From contig JAAPAO010000547.1 of assembly GCA_013115145.1 (NCBI GenBank), forward strand, positions 1 to 24,238: 24,238 nucleotides of DNA, read 5' to 3'. Of this stretch, positions 15,862 through 24,238 are shown piece by piece (the first letter of the stretch is position 1; each line of letters starts with the position of its first letter). The DNA is from Perkinsus chesapeaki. Its lineage: Eukaryota; Perkinsozoa; Perkinsida; Perkinsidae. Under the pieces are notes generated by a model, which saw only the letters and a list, made by a program, of their open reading frames with translations, was not told the DNA's origin and ran no database searches. The translations under genes were made by a program, and so were the position numbers.

Positions 15862-16993
15862 ATGGTTAGGCCTCGCTTGATCTGCTGCAGTCAATTTAAT
15901 TCTAATACTTCTCTTCTTTTAGGTTTGTTGTGTGAGTCTCCTCGTAAGCGTAAAAGCGCTAAAGTATCACAACATGTGAAGCCGACGGGCAAGGCCTTCG
16001 CGGAATTTCTCGACCGGTCTCTTGCCGTCAGTACTCAGGCTAATTATTAGAGTATCACGTAGATCTACGAGAAGTTCGTCTCACCTGAACATGCATTTCC
16101 GCTCAAGATTGAGCATTTGCAGAAGTTTATCTGCACTATGACAGAAACAACTGAAGGAAAGCAGGATTATAAATACTCTTCAGTTAAGACCTACATCAAA
16201 GCTTTGAGGTCTCGTAATGCTTCCTCTGGCTTCTCCCTTGTCGGCTCTGCTGAACATGGGCTGAAAGCTGCTCTACATCCCGCAGAGCGAGCCCTTGGCC
16301 CCGAAGCCGAGGACAGAAAGATCCCAGAAAGTCTTCACGGAGTGAAAGGACTGAGCTCCTTAGGCATGGTTCCTGGCTTAAAGACAGATCTAAGATCTCT
16401 GCAAGTTGCTAGCTTGTGTGCCATTATCGGTTCATTCCGCACTCGTGAGACACTGAAACTACTCAGAGAAGATATTGATGTGAAACCCGGGTCATTATCA
16501 CTATCTGACAGTCGAAGAATGATCAAATGGCAGTGGGGCGCAGCATAAAAATATGCTGTGCGGGCTGTATCCCATCTTTGCCACCACTACCATATTGTGC
16601 ATTCCACCGCCTTGCTAATAATTAGCAGCTAATTGAATAGCCACTAGTCTATTTAATGATCAAGATCTACTATTCCCAAACCAAAGCGACTCTGGCTGGT
16701 TGGAAGGTTCAAGGATTGCTTTGCAATTCCTCAAAGGGTCTGCCAATCTTATCAGTGGGGTACGCATTCCCTCCGGACAACCGGAGCTTGCCTTCTATGG
16801 CGAGCAGGATATAACGACCTCTTCATTGAGCAATATGGTCGATGGACCTCCTACTATGAACGGTACTCGGACAATGCCACTGAGGAATACACCCATTTAT
16901 ACGCTGCCAGTATGGTCAGTGAAGAATCACCAAGGGCGATTAAAGGACCGCAATGGTGTTGGATCCCGTCTACCACTTCGATATAAAAAATGC
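15862..16993 (+). pseudogene. Tyrosine recombinase (DIRS/Ngaro-type) relic
   Basis: One reading frame carries a whole tyrosine recombinase: a SAM-like N-terminal domain (GKAFAEFLDRSLAVSTQANY, then IYEKFVSPEHAFPLKIEHLQ), the first catalytic Arg in GSFRTRETLKLLREDI, the H-x-x-R box GTHSLRTTGA (16759-16788), GRW, and a Tyr-containing tail (EEYTHLY). It is interrupted by TAG at 16048 and 16057, TAA at 16546 and several stops at about 16615-16660, then ends at TAA 16991. The two TAGs fall where one change from a sense codon explains each. Following RNase H in the same orientation, this identifies a DIRS-class element that integrates by recombinase instead of integrase. It is inactive here. Confidence 0.75.
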
Positions 16994-17503
16994 TAGGCGA
17001 AGCCCAGGTTTGTCTTAAGGAGTCGGGCCACGTTCCTTCACCGGAGTTGGAGTGTGCCCGAATTTCGAAACGGGCTCCGTCTCGGGCTCCCAAACGGCTA
17101 ACTTTACACTGTCGACCAGTCACCCTGGTTTAGTTCAGTGACTGTTTGCAGTTCTCAGCCATAGTCGCTTATCTGCCCTGTTTCGCTCTTGCTTGTGTGC
17201 AGTAGTGGGTTACTCCATATGACTCACACAGGCTTGGGCATCTCGGCACCGGTGTAACGTTCCCACACCACTCAGACGTAATACCTATATATACTTATCT
17301 AGTCTGGCGAAGCCGGTTTGTAGTCAATTAAAGTGGTCAAGAGTATAGTGAGGTTTTACCTATATTAGTTAACCGAACTGTCGGAACCCCGCATGTATCG
17401 GACAGTAGCTAGTCGCTGGCCACTGTGCCAAAGTGATTCATGCGTGAAGTGAGGATTTGTTATTCCTATGGTTCGTATTTAGTAGTATTATTGAGCCAGT
17501 TGA
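16994..17503. other. Non-coding stretch after retroelement relic
   Basis: No gene is recognised. It may contain the 3' end of the element and the promoter of the next gene. A small hairpin (ACTGTC/GACAGT around 17379-17408) is present; no split direct repeats or long inverted repeats typical of DIRS termini could be matched by eye. Confidence 0.35.
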
Positions 17504-18315
17504 ATGGAGCAGCTCAGCAGTCTCTGGGCTAACCTATTCCCGACTACTCAACAAGGAAATGATAAAACCAAGTCAGACTCGCCGGGAGTGATGACAACAG
17601 TTAAACGCGCATCTTCAAGATCGAGCACAGAGGGAATATTCAGGTGGCATCATACGCAAAAATGGCAGTTGACTGGGTTACTGGGGAAGATGTAGAAGAA
17701 AGCAGGAAAGCAGTGATGATAGCGTGATCGATGGTAGATAGCACGAGAGAAAAGAGAGAGAAAACAGAAGAGAGACGAAAGAAAACGAAAAGAAGAATCA
17801 CAGAAGGCAAAAAGGTTCGAGGTCAATTTCCTTTATTATGAAATTGAAGTCCTCAGAGCGTTGATAGAGGAAGAGGAAAAAATACAAAAAATGAAAAACG
17901 ATGCTCAAGCCAGGAGAGCGTTTGCGGCTCAGGTGGAAAACGAGCAAAAGATTGCTGTGAGCCAGCATTACACTGTAGTTGAATAAAAAGCGAGAGGAAA
18001 TAGAAGATGAGTTTTACTCGGGCATAAAGGGATTTTGGAGACGCAAAAGAGGGAAGGCAAGTTGGCTGTTGGATATGAAAGTTTGCCAAGTACGATCAGA
18101 AACCGCCTCAACTGAACGCCCTACCGACCATTGAACAATTAATGGAAAGAAGACGTGAGAAAATAGAAGCTGAGAGGAAGAAACAGAAACTCGCAAAAAA
18201 GAAGTCAATGCGAAGTCAGAACCTCGGTCAGCTCTGTGGTTTGAACATGTCCATTTCAGAGGGCAGAAGCAAAAGCGTTTTCCAAAATCTAACTACAAGT
18301 CTCGGCATATCATAA
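17504..18315 (+). CDS. Putative charged coiled-coil protein, gene model tentative
   Basis: I do not recognise this gene. From ATG 17504 the model reads MEQLSSLWANLFPTTQQGND, then (17644-17712) VASYAKMAVDWVTGEDVEE, then a very Lys/Arg/Glu-rich coiled coil over about 17738-17956 (LRALIEEEEKIQKMKNDAQA), then NKKREEIEDE, and a last exon 18082-18315 with PPQLNALPTIEQLMERRREK and a TAA stop at 18313. Intron 17588-17643 is well formed. The later junctions need introns of 19-25 nt (17713-17737, 17957-17978, 18011-18029, 18061-18081); for the first two, in-frame acceptors giving 37 or 40 nt also exist. The purine-rich DNA is open in more than one frame, so exon limits are uncertain and a decayed gene is possible. 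Confidence 0.45.
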
Positions 18316-19034
18316 TTGGCGACGTGTGTTGAGTTCATTAGTATTAGTATTCATTGGGGAGGAGCTCGAGAAGCGACTCCAAGTACTGTGTACATCAAAG
18401 AGTAATAGGATCCATCTTCGTGGGTTTGCCCCATGGTGCAACAGCCTATGGCCCGGATAACACACAAGGGGAGGACTACATCTCGGTGGCCGGCTACCAT
18501 TGGTGCACTGCTGCCTGGCCGACTTACTAGCCCATCCCTGGTACTAGTCAGTTGACCTGTCTACCTGTCCGACAATAAAAAAGGACAAACGGTCGGACTA
18601 CTGTGGGGACCATTCAATGACTACTTTCCATCCAACCATCTGTTAGTTGACGGATTGGCAGTTACGCGTCTTATACACCTTTCCAATACCAGCTAGTTTG
18701 ACCCAACTTATCATCATCTATCATAATCCTATCCGCATTGGTTGAGTTCACGCCTCGTTTATCACAAAACATATCAACGTAACCGCATGTATGTCACAAG
18801 GGGCTTCTTGCAGTTGCTTGGTATGGAAATATACGTTTCTTCTGGAGCTTTCTAGTCTTTAAATGGTGTAGAGCCTTCCACTTCGGGATTTCTAAAGCTG
18901 GCTGTATAACCATATAACCGTAGTTCGCGTTGTAATGTCTCACTGGTGTGAATATATGTCCTACGGTGTATTCACTCTTTTCAAACAAGATACAATTGTT
19001 AATGAATGCAAAGGAATTATGAAAAGAAATATCC
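18316..19034. other. Intergenic region with one unassigned open segment
   Basis: A plus-strand segment at 18348-18530 is open for 60 codons and ends at TAG; part reads GLPHGATAYGPDNTQGEDYI, then SVAGYHWCTAAWPTY. It begins just after a TATTAG that could serve as a splice acceptor, so it could be a last exon of the preceding gene, but no donor was fixed. The rest (18531-19034) shows nothing I can name and leads into the 3' end of the RFC gene. Confidence 0.3.
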
Positions 19035-21482
19035 TCATTTGGTCATCATCTCTCGAACCTCATGGAACGCTCCAACCAACGTGGCACCTTGAACCTCCTC
19101 ACTGCAGCCCGACGCCAATCTGTATCTATAATAATCAAGTCAACAAGCGAGTTGCTATGATGCCGTACTCTATTTCGGCCATATCTCTGAAAAGAAGATT
19201 CCGTGCTTTGCTGGGCATATCTGCTCGCACCATTCGTTCATGAACTTCACGAAGCAAATCAGCTGTCGAATAACCCTAAAAGTATCAATTTAAAAATCCT
19301 TTGTATAATTACTTACTTGCTTAACTCGAAGCTCTTCCATAACGGCCATACCATCCTTAACGCTCATCTGGCAAAGTGCCTGTGGAGGAGAAAAGATGAA
19401 TCGATCGCACACTACTAATTTATGCTTGAGAAGCAATAATGTCGGATGCTGAGAAATGAAGATATCTTACTGATTCTAGTCGATCAATACTGGCTGGTTG
19501 AGGTAGTCCAGCAACTTTATGTATTATAGTGGCATCCACAAGCTGAGCAGGGTAACTCAAACTGCAGCTTTGTAATGTATTGAGAATCTTTCTCATATCT
19601 CCATCGCCTGTTTTTAACAATGCTTTCATACCATCATCTGATATCCTCACATTTTCACACCTGAAAAAGTTGTGCAATGTGTATAAGTGTAGATAGGCAG
19701 TAGATAGATAATCTGGTACTTAATATTACCCAAATAATCGCTACCTACTGCGCCAGTAGTACTGCCAATTGCAACCGCCTATTTGAATAGGCGAGTGGAA
19801 TTGAAGATTATGACATTCTCGTGGATTCAATGGCTGAATTTGAATAACGTCTTCACAGGTCGAAACAGGCGTCAGTAGCTTTCACGATTTCGGTGAATTT
19901 CAGTTAATTGGCCTCCCTGCAACTTAAAGCCATGTAAGCCATGAAGCTCCTGCAGCCGAGCGAAGGTATCCAGTCGATTGCCGCAATCAGCACAGCTCGC
20001 CAACTTACTTAGCAACATATTCAACCCTCTTTTGTGCTTCATCATCTTTCAATGGCGGGAATCGAAACTTAGTACACCTCGATTGTAGGGCTGGTATGAT
20101 CTTCGAAGCATAGTTGCAAATAAGACAAAATCTCGCATTTGAAGAATACCTGCAAAACGCTAACTGGACTCAGCCGGCGACAATCCTTACTGTTCGATAA
20201 CCCTTCTCAATGCGAACTGTGAGACACTAGTCATATTATCTGCTTCATCTAATATAACCAACTTTGGCATTTTCGAACCTACTCTAACTCATGCAACATG
20301 CAGGTAGAGGATAGCAGATTACCTAATGCTCCTGAGAACATACTTCTGGAGCTGACAAATTGCTTAATACATTCACGAACCACATCAATACCACGAGCAT
20401 CAGATGCATTTAACTCGAGAACATATTGACGAAGTTGACCATTGGGATACCTAAATCATAGGCGAATCCGAAGATACTTTTAAATCATCATCCAACGGGT
20501 CCTTAGTAAAAGTGAAAAATTGACGAAATGTATGATTTTTGAGTATCATAAAATATACGATCACCTTCTAGTATTTCGAAAATATCTTCTTAAAGGACTA
20601 AAGATGCTCCTCATTCGGAGGAGATACAGTACAGAATCTATTTCGAGATGTGGTCATATACGATTACCTTACAATGATTTATATAGCTTTCCGAAAAGGT
20701 CTTACTCGAGTGCAGAAAATCCCTTTAATACGGATGAGGTGCTAAGATGGTGTTGTTAGCAAACCATGCTACTGTACAGATTCAGCTATGAAATGTGATC
20801 CTTGATCAAAAAATAAGGCCACACATTTCTGGTAGCGTTCCCCGCAAGCCTCCCAGATAATACTCGTCCAACATTATTACATTTGTTTCGCGCATGCTAA
20901 TATAGTAGAAGTTTTACCGGTACCGGGCGGGCCATGGAGAAGCAAATGTGGGAGAGCATTCTGAGGAAGATAGCAGCAGAATCAACCTTTTATATACTGT
21001 AGGAGGTGATGATACTGACGACACTCGACGTGAAATTAATGAGCGAGAATACGGCTCGTTGATTGTGTTAATAATGTATTATTGCTGAAATGACATCCAT
21101 TGGTTATTACCATATTAACAAAGCGTTTAATGGTAGAAATGATCTGCTGATGGGCCACCAAATCATCAAGATTCTTCGGACGATACCTGATGTACACCAA
21201 TAATAATATCGGGGACACCCTCGTTATAAAATGATCATTTCTGCTACAGTATACACTTCAATAATCAAGGGCACAACGCGATTCACATTTCTCGTAACGC
21301 GTTATCTACTTATACGAATGGAATTAAAAAACCTACAAGTCACTCCAGACACCATGGCACAGTATGCAGTACCCAGGGTAGTAGGCTTACTTTTCAACCC
21401 AGGGCAGCTCGTTAGTGGGAGGCAGGAGGACCGTGGCAGTAGCACCCTCTATATCATCCAAATCCATTGGCTGTTGGCTCAT
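19035..21482 (-). CDS. RFC5: Replication factor C small subunit (human RFC5 / yeast Rfc3 type), 10 exons
   Basis: A clamp-loader AAA+ subunit that helps load PCNA on primed DNA in the nucleus. Starts at ATG 21482 (MSQQPMDLDDIEGATATVLL). Exons (minus): 21482-21391, 21186-21111, 20960-20881, 20450-20323, 20278-20191, 20149-20009, 19660-19471, 19379-19317, 19275-19169, 19125-19035. Landmarks: LPWVEKYRPKNLDDLVAHQQ, Walker A HGPPGTGKTSTILACAKQ, LELNASDARGID, Walker B LVILDEADNM, sensor 1 RFCLICNYASKIIPALQ, arginine finger SRC, sensor 2 region TGDGDMRKILNTLQSC, and C-terminal collar MAEIEYRLASGCSEE. About 350 residues, the normal length. All ATPase motifs are intact. RFC5 is preferred over other RFC subunits because of the VEKYRPK-DLVAHQ and MADIEYRL-like segments. 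The long introns 20451-20880 and 19661-20008 hold no recognised gene. Confidence 0.95.
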
Positions 21483-21553
21483 AATAGATATTTCAAACTC
21501 CCTTTGATTAACACTTTAAACATAATATAATTGAGAGGAAACAACAAAAACAA

Positions 21554-22144
21554 CTAAACAGCCGCTGAAGCACGACATCGTTTGAAAGCATCCAAATAGA
21601 ATCTGATAGAAATATAGGTAAAACTTCGAGTACGTTATTACTGGCATTGTTCCGCACTAGAAGATTCTTCAAGACATTTTTCCAAGTCATTTTTCTGCAA
21701 GATGCAGACTTGACTGGGAGCAACCTGCATCATATATTATGATAACTATTAACATTGTTAATCACCTTTTCATGTTTGTGGATGACCTCTGCTCTACGAG
21801 GGCCAATAATAGCCTCGACGATTCTATTGGCAAACGTAAAACCAACACCAGAAGCCATACCTAATCAATGGTCAGGTTTAACTGTATTTCACAGAAGCTT
21901 TATGCCGTCCGTCGGGAAGTACTTTAACCATAGACTAGAGGCACCAACTTACTAGAAGCCATGGTTCCAACTAGATCAGAGATAATACCACCACGAGGCC
22001 GCTGTTGGACTTGTTGGGCGGGACCGAGAACATTAGGTGAAGTACGAGGAACACCTAAAGATAAGTAGGAAATGATGTAATCGATACCCTACCTGCACTG
22101 CGTCTGGGTGCGCTAGTATTCCGGCTACTACTACGACGGGGCAT
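21554..22144 (-). CDS. CHCHD2: CHCHD2/Mix17-type twin CX9C mitochondrial protein, 5 exons
   Basis: Starts at ATG 22144 with a basic Ser/Arg/Pro-rich N-terminus (MPRRSSSRNTSAPRRSAGVP) like that of CHCHD2/CHCHD10. Then a Gly/Ala-containing hydrophobic stretch (MASGVGFTFANRIVEAIIG) and a C-terminal CHCH domain: CILQKNDLEKC, LEESSSAEQ, C, QFYLDAFKR, C. The spacings are exactly C-X9-C-X9-C-X9-C, as in CHCHD2. Exons (minus): 22144-22093, 22054-21953, 21860-21766, 21724-21642, 21602-21554. The family sits in the mitochondrial intermembrane space, is imported through the Mia40 disulfide relay where that exists, and affects respiratory-chain and MICOS function. About 126 residues, close to the usual 140-150. 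It is divergent from the kinase gene, with 174 bases between the starts. Confidence 0.9.
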
Positions 22145-22195
22145 AAAAAGAGAGATGAATGATAATACTTAACATATTAAAGAGTAAAAGACCCC

Positions 22196-22206
22196 GGTTC
22201 GATTCC
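22196..22206 (+). promoter_or_regulatory. Orphan TFIIIC B box / tRNA T-arm fragment
   Basis: GGTTCGATTCC is a perfect B-box match in the short divergent region between the CHCHD2-type gene and the kinase. The surrounding 22193-22209 folds like a T arm (CCCGG, 7-nt loop, CCTGG, one mismatch), but no A box, anticodon arm or acceptor stem can be fitted upstream. It is a tRNA fragment or an extra-TFIIIC-type site. Confidence 0.5.
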
Positions 22207-22318
22207 TGGTCTAAATAATTCTCATGAATTTTCTGAAGGAGTTGAGGGCAAAACTTAGGTTTCTTCGATATGTTTTGCGTTTAGTTAATGTCTATCATTG
22301 CTAGTTAGTGATGATAAA

Positions 22319-23671
22319 ATGTTAGTCACAGCAAAACGATGTCGATACATCGCGCGGAAAAAGAGATTATTCTGTTATCGTAGCGTGGCGAACTTCGCAT
22401 CAATTCATCATTTCAACCACGAGAAGAGCATCGTCCCTGGCTGCTTGACCTTGAGCGATTTTGACTTTGGTGCCGTTATTGGCGTTGGCAGCTTTTCAAT
22501 TGTTCGGGAAGCCAATATTAATGCAATAAAAGCTCAAGGTGGACTATTTGGCGAACGGAAAAGATGCGTTCTATTCAGAGCTCGGGTTACCTCGAAGATT
22601 TGCTGCAAAAACGGTTACGATAGAAACTACCGATGAGAATAGTAGCCGGCATAAACTGCAAAAAGTCATCATATTGCTAATATAAGATGATCGGTTATTT
22701 CAGGAAAAAACTCTTAAACGGACACTACAGCTGATTGCTATGGGAGAAAGGAGGTTGCCAAATCGAGAAGTGGTGGCTTACAAAACGATTCCCGCATCTG
22801 AGGCACTTGGAAAGGTGAATCGAGAATCGTATCCAGAGTACCGATAGTGTTAGGAAGCCGATATGCTTTTCTGTCTCGATCATCGTAATATAATAAAACC
22901 GTATCTCTTTTCAAGGGACGATAAAAACATATACCTAATAATGGAATATTGTGAAGGTGAGCTAAAAAATATCTTTCGAGGGATGTGATTATTCAGGTGG
23001 AAGTGTTGCTAATATATATGGAGGCTTTTCACAGTATCCACACCACAATACTGGACCAGACTTTAATACAGCAATATCATATATTAAACAGATACTCAGT
23101 GGGGTATCTTACTTGCATGATAGGAGAATTATTCACCGAGGTATAACGTGATGCATTTTCACTCTTTATCCTTGTCAGATCTCAAACTTGATAATTTCCT
23201 ACTCTTTCGAGAATATTCAATGCCATTTATGAGTGAAAGTCTATCATTGAAGATAGCTGATTTTGGTGTATCGACAATGTTGCCAAATGAAGTGGATGAA
23301 GTTACGTCAATTGCAGGTCGGAATATTATTGAGTATTTAATGCGTATGAAGTGCACAAGGTCCATCACCGTATACTAGTCCTGAATCCTTGACTTATGGA
23401 AGACAAAGTTTTAAAAGTGATATTTATGCTGTGGGTGCAGCTGCCAGTTGGTTACTTTTTGGGCGATATCCTCAAAGTGGTCTCCTGTCAACCCCTCAAT
23501 TAAATTGGCAGACAATTCCTAAAAGAAGGTGATCTGTAGTTTTTGAAAAGTTCTGCTATTGTTTTCAGATTGGCTGCTGCTTATAACTTCGTGGAAAGCC
23601 TGACAGCCGAAAGGCCTGAACAACGCCCATTTGCAGGAGATGCGCTAGAACACGAGTTGCTCCAAACCTGA
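22319..23671 (+). CDS. Serine/threonine protein kinase
   Basis: All kinase landmarks are present in order: Gly loop FGAVIGVGSFSIVRE, VAIK-type Lys in VVAYKTIP, helix C ..KEADMLFCLDHRNIIKPY, hinge LIMEYCEGGSVANIY, ISYIKQILSGVSYLHDRRI, catalytic loop IHRDLKLDNFLL, IADFGVSTM, SPE (for APE), SDIYAVGA, and the final Arg in RPEQRP. It is therefore predicted active. Exons: first from 22319, then up to 22664, 22704-22814, 22854-22956, 22997-23140, 23179-23316, 23360-23528, 23569-23671 (TGA). Between the Gly loop and FAAKTVTIETTDENSS the frame shifts by one; a 22-nt GC-AG intron (22512-22533) or a 31-nt GT-AG intron (22503-22533) both restore it, and the first keeps VRE. No regulatory domain is seen, so the kinase family is not assigned. 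Confidence 0.88.
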
Positions 23672-23952
23672 GTCAAAATTGTTACATTGTAACATATATA
23701 TAGTTCGGGCCTACAGTCCGAGTTCACTGCACATAGAATATACGATATTCTTGTATAGCACCGAAGTTTGTTATCTAGTGGCGCATGCTTGAGAGTATAA
23801 CTCTCCGTCGTGGAGTTAACACAGTACAATTGAGTGTACGAGGAAACGAATGCTGATAAAAATGCACAATGAGTCTGTATTGCGACAATTCCGAGACGGA
23901 AGGAACCGAAACAGTGTCTGACCCTCAAAAGCACGATTCTTCACACGTGCCC
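23672..23952. other. Convergent 3' region of kinase and the Thr-rich protein gene
   Basis: AT-rich 3' UTR-like sequence (TATATATAG at about 23694-23702) with no gene. GTGGCGCATG occurs at about 23779-23788, resembling the intron block found at 11441-11450 but outside any coding region. Confidence 0.4.
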
Positions 23953-24238
23953 TCAAGGAGTGTGTGGGCATGCGCATGGTATGTCTGTACCCCAGCACAC
24001 ACTTGGATTCAACCAATACTTGCAATACGATCCTGGAACTTGAGAATCACAAAACTCATCGCAGGACTGCCAAGTGCTTCCTCCTGTTGTTGTCACAGGA
24101 CCACTAGTAGTAGTTGTACTGGTCACAGGACCACTAGTAGTAGTTGTACTGGTCACAGGACCACTAGTAGTAGTTGTACTGGTCACAGGACCACTAGTAG
24201 TAGTTGTACTGGTCACAGGACCACTAGTAGTAGTTGTA
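23953..24238 (-). CDS. 3' end of a secreted-type Thr-rich protein with a C-terminal six-cysteine module (partial)
   Basis: The reading frame enters from beyond 24238 and ends at TGA 23955-23953. It carries about five copies of the decapeptide TSTTTTSGPV, a mucin-like, probably O-glycosylated linker, followed by TTTGGSTWQSCDEFCD, then GSYCKYWLNPSVCWG and PCACPHTP. The six cysteines suggest a small disulfide-bonded binding module, as on secreted or surface proteins with linker-tethered domains (for example carbohydrate-binding ones). I do not recognise the family. The start, signal peptide and any catalytic domain lie outside the window. Confidence 0.7.
   Translation of the reverse strand, partial: TTTTSGPVTSTTTTSGPVTSTTTTSGPVTSTTTTSGPVTSTTTTSGPVTTTGGSTWQSCDEFCDSQVPGSYCKYWLNPSVCWGTDIPCACPHTP
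24092..24238 (-). repeat. 30-bp coding minisatellite, about 4.9 copies
   Basis: The unit GGTCACAGGACCACTAGTAG plus TAGTTGTACT repeats with period 30 and no visible difference between copies, apart from the first base at the left edge. It encodes the decapeptide repeat of the overlapping gene and continues to the window edge. Confidence 0.95.

Noticed and set aside
16048-16059. Two TAG codons as evidence for a reassigned stop codon
   Set aside because: The CHCHD2-type gene ends on TAG at a sensible C-terminus, and the recombinase also has TAA and TGA interruptions, so simple decay of the element explains them.
17713-17737. 25-nt intron in the coiled-coil gene as firm evidence for ultra-short introns
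   Set aside because: Acceptors further on give a 37-nt intron in the same frame, so this case is not decisive; the 22-nt case at 17957-17978 has a 40-nt alternative too.
20520-20759. Plus-strand open frame of 79 codons
   Set aside because: It lies wholly in the RFC intron 20451-20880 on the opposite strand, has no recognisable features, and the RFC exons on both sides join in frame without it.
20790-20880. Extra RFC exon reading LAGNATRNVWPYFL
   Set aside because: Direct joining of 20881 to 20450 gives CAKQMYPNGQLRQYVLELNA, which matches the family length exactly; the extra piece ends in a stop.
22141-22216. Complete tRNA gene ending near 22216
   Set aside because: Only a T-arm-like hairpin is present; no acceptor pairing, D arm or anticodon arm can be built upstream.
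22815-22836. 22-nt intron in the kinase gene (GTGAATCG...ATCCAG)
   Set aside because: The acceptor at 22851-22853 gives a 39-nt intron and restores the conserved KEADMLFCLDHRNII frame; the 22-nt version leads to a stop.
24092-24238. CRISPR array
   Set aside because: The repeats are contiguous with no spacers and encode a Thr/Ser-rich decapeptide in frame.

Overview
The window is nuclear DNA from an intron-rich, gene-dense microbial eukaryote. Protein-coding genes are split by many short GT-AG introns, most of them 39-50 nt. Neighbouring genes lie close together on both strands, and one eukaryotic tRNA gene with A and B boxes is present. The mix of an S10 carboxypeptidase-family gene, a DIRS-like tyrosine-recombinase retroelement relic and a Thr/Ser-rich secreted protein would fit an alveolate such as a perkinsid. 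That placement is inference only; no spliced leader or marker gene in the window proves it.

Layout: 1-403 holds no assigned gene (a weak minus-strand reading frame is noted). 404-2534 (+) is PTPA, the PP2A phosphatase activator. 2639-4486 (+) encodes a BTB/T1 (KCTD-like) protein with a C-terminal four-cysteine knuckle. 4666-4737 (+) is tRNA-Pro(TGG). 5092-11988 (+) is PRP28/DDX23, the U5 snRNP DEAD-box helicase, in more than 20 exons. 12447-14310 (-) is a complete 14-exon S10 serine carboxypeptidase-family gene with altered substrate-binding residues. 15392-16993 (+) is a decayed DIRS-like element (RNase H plus tyrosine recombinase). 17504-18315 (+) is a tentative coiled-coil gene. 19035-21482 (-) is a clamp-loader subunit (human RFC5, yeast Rfc3). 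21554-22144 (-) is a CHCHD2/Mix17-type twin CX9C mitochondrial protein. 22319-23671 (+) is a Ser/Thr protein kinase. 23953-24238 (-) is the 3' end of a secreted-type protein with a perfect 30-bp coding minisatellite, running off the window.

The genes are mostly housekeeping genes (splicing, DNA replication, phosphatase control, mitochondrial intermembrane space, signalling) and form no evident pathway.

The most unusual signal lies in the introns. Unrelated introns in at least three genes share short sequence blocks (17-25 nt, several exact, some inverted). They include GGCGCG/CACGAAATT blocks, ATCGATCA..TGGGCG.GCG blocks, AAATTAGCTAAATTGTGG, CAAAATAGGTCA.CTTGA and GAAACGCTTCGCTCCGC. This is what introner-like elements (intron-generating transposable elements) would leave behind. 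Exon coordinates were derived by hand from frame, splice signals and family conservation; none has transcript support.
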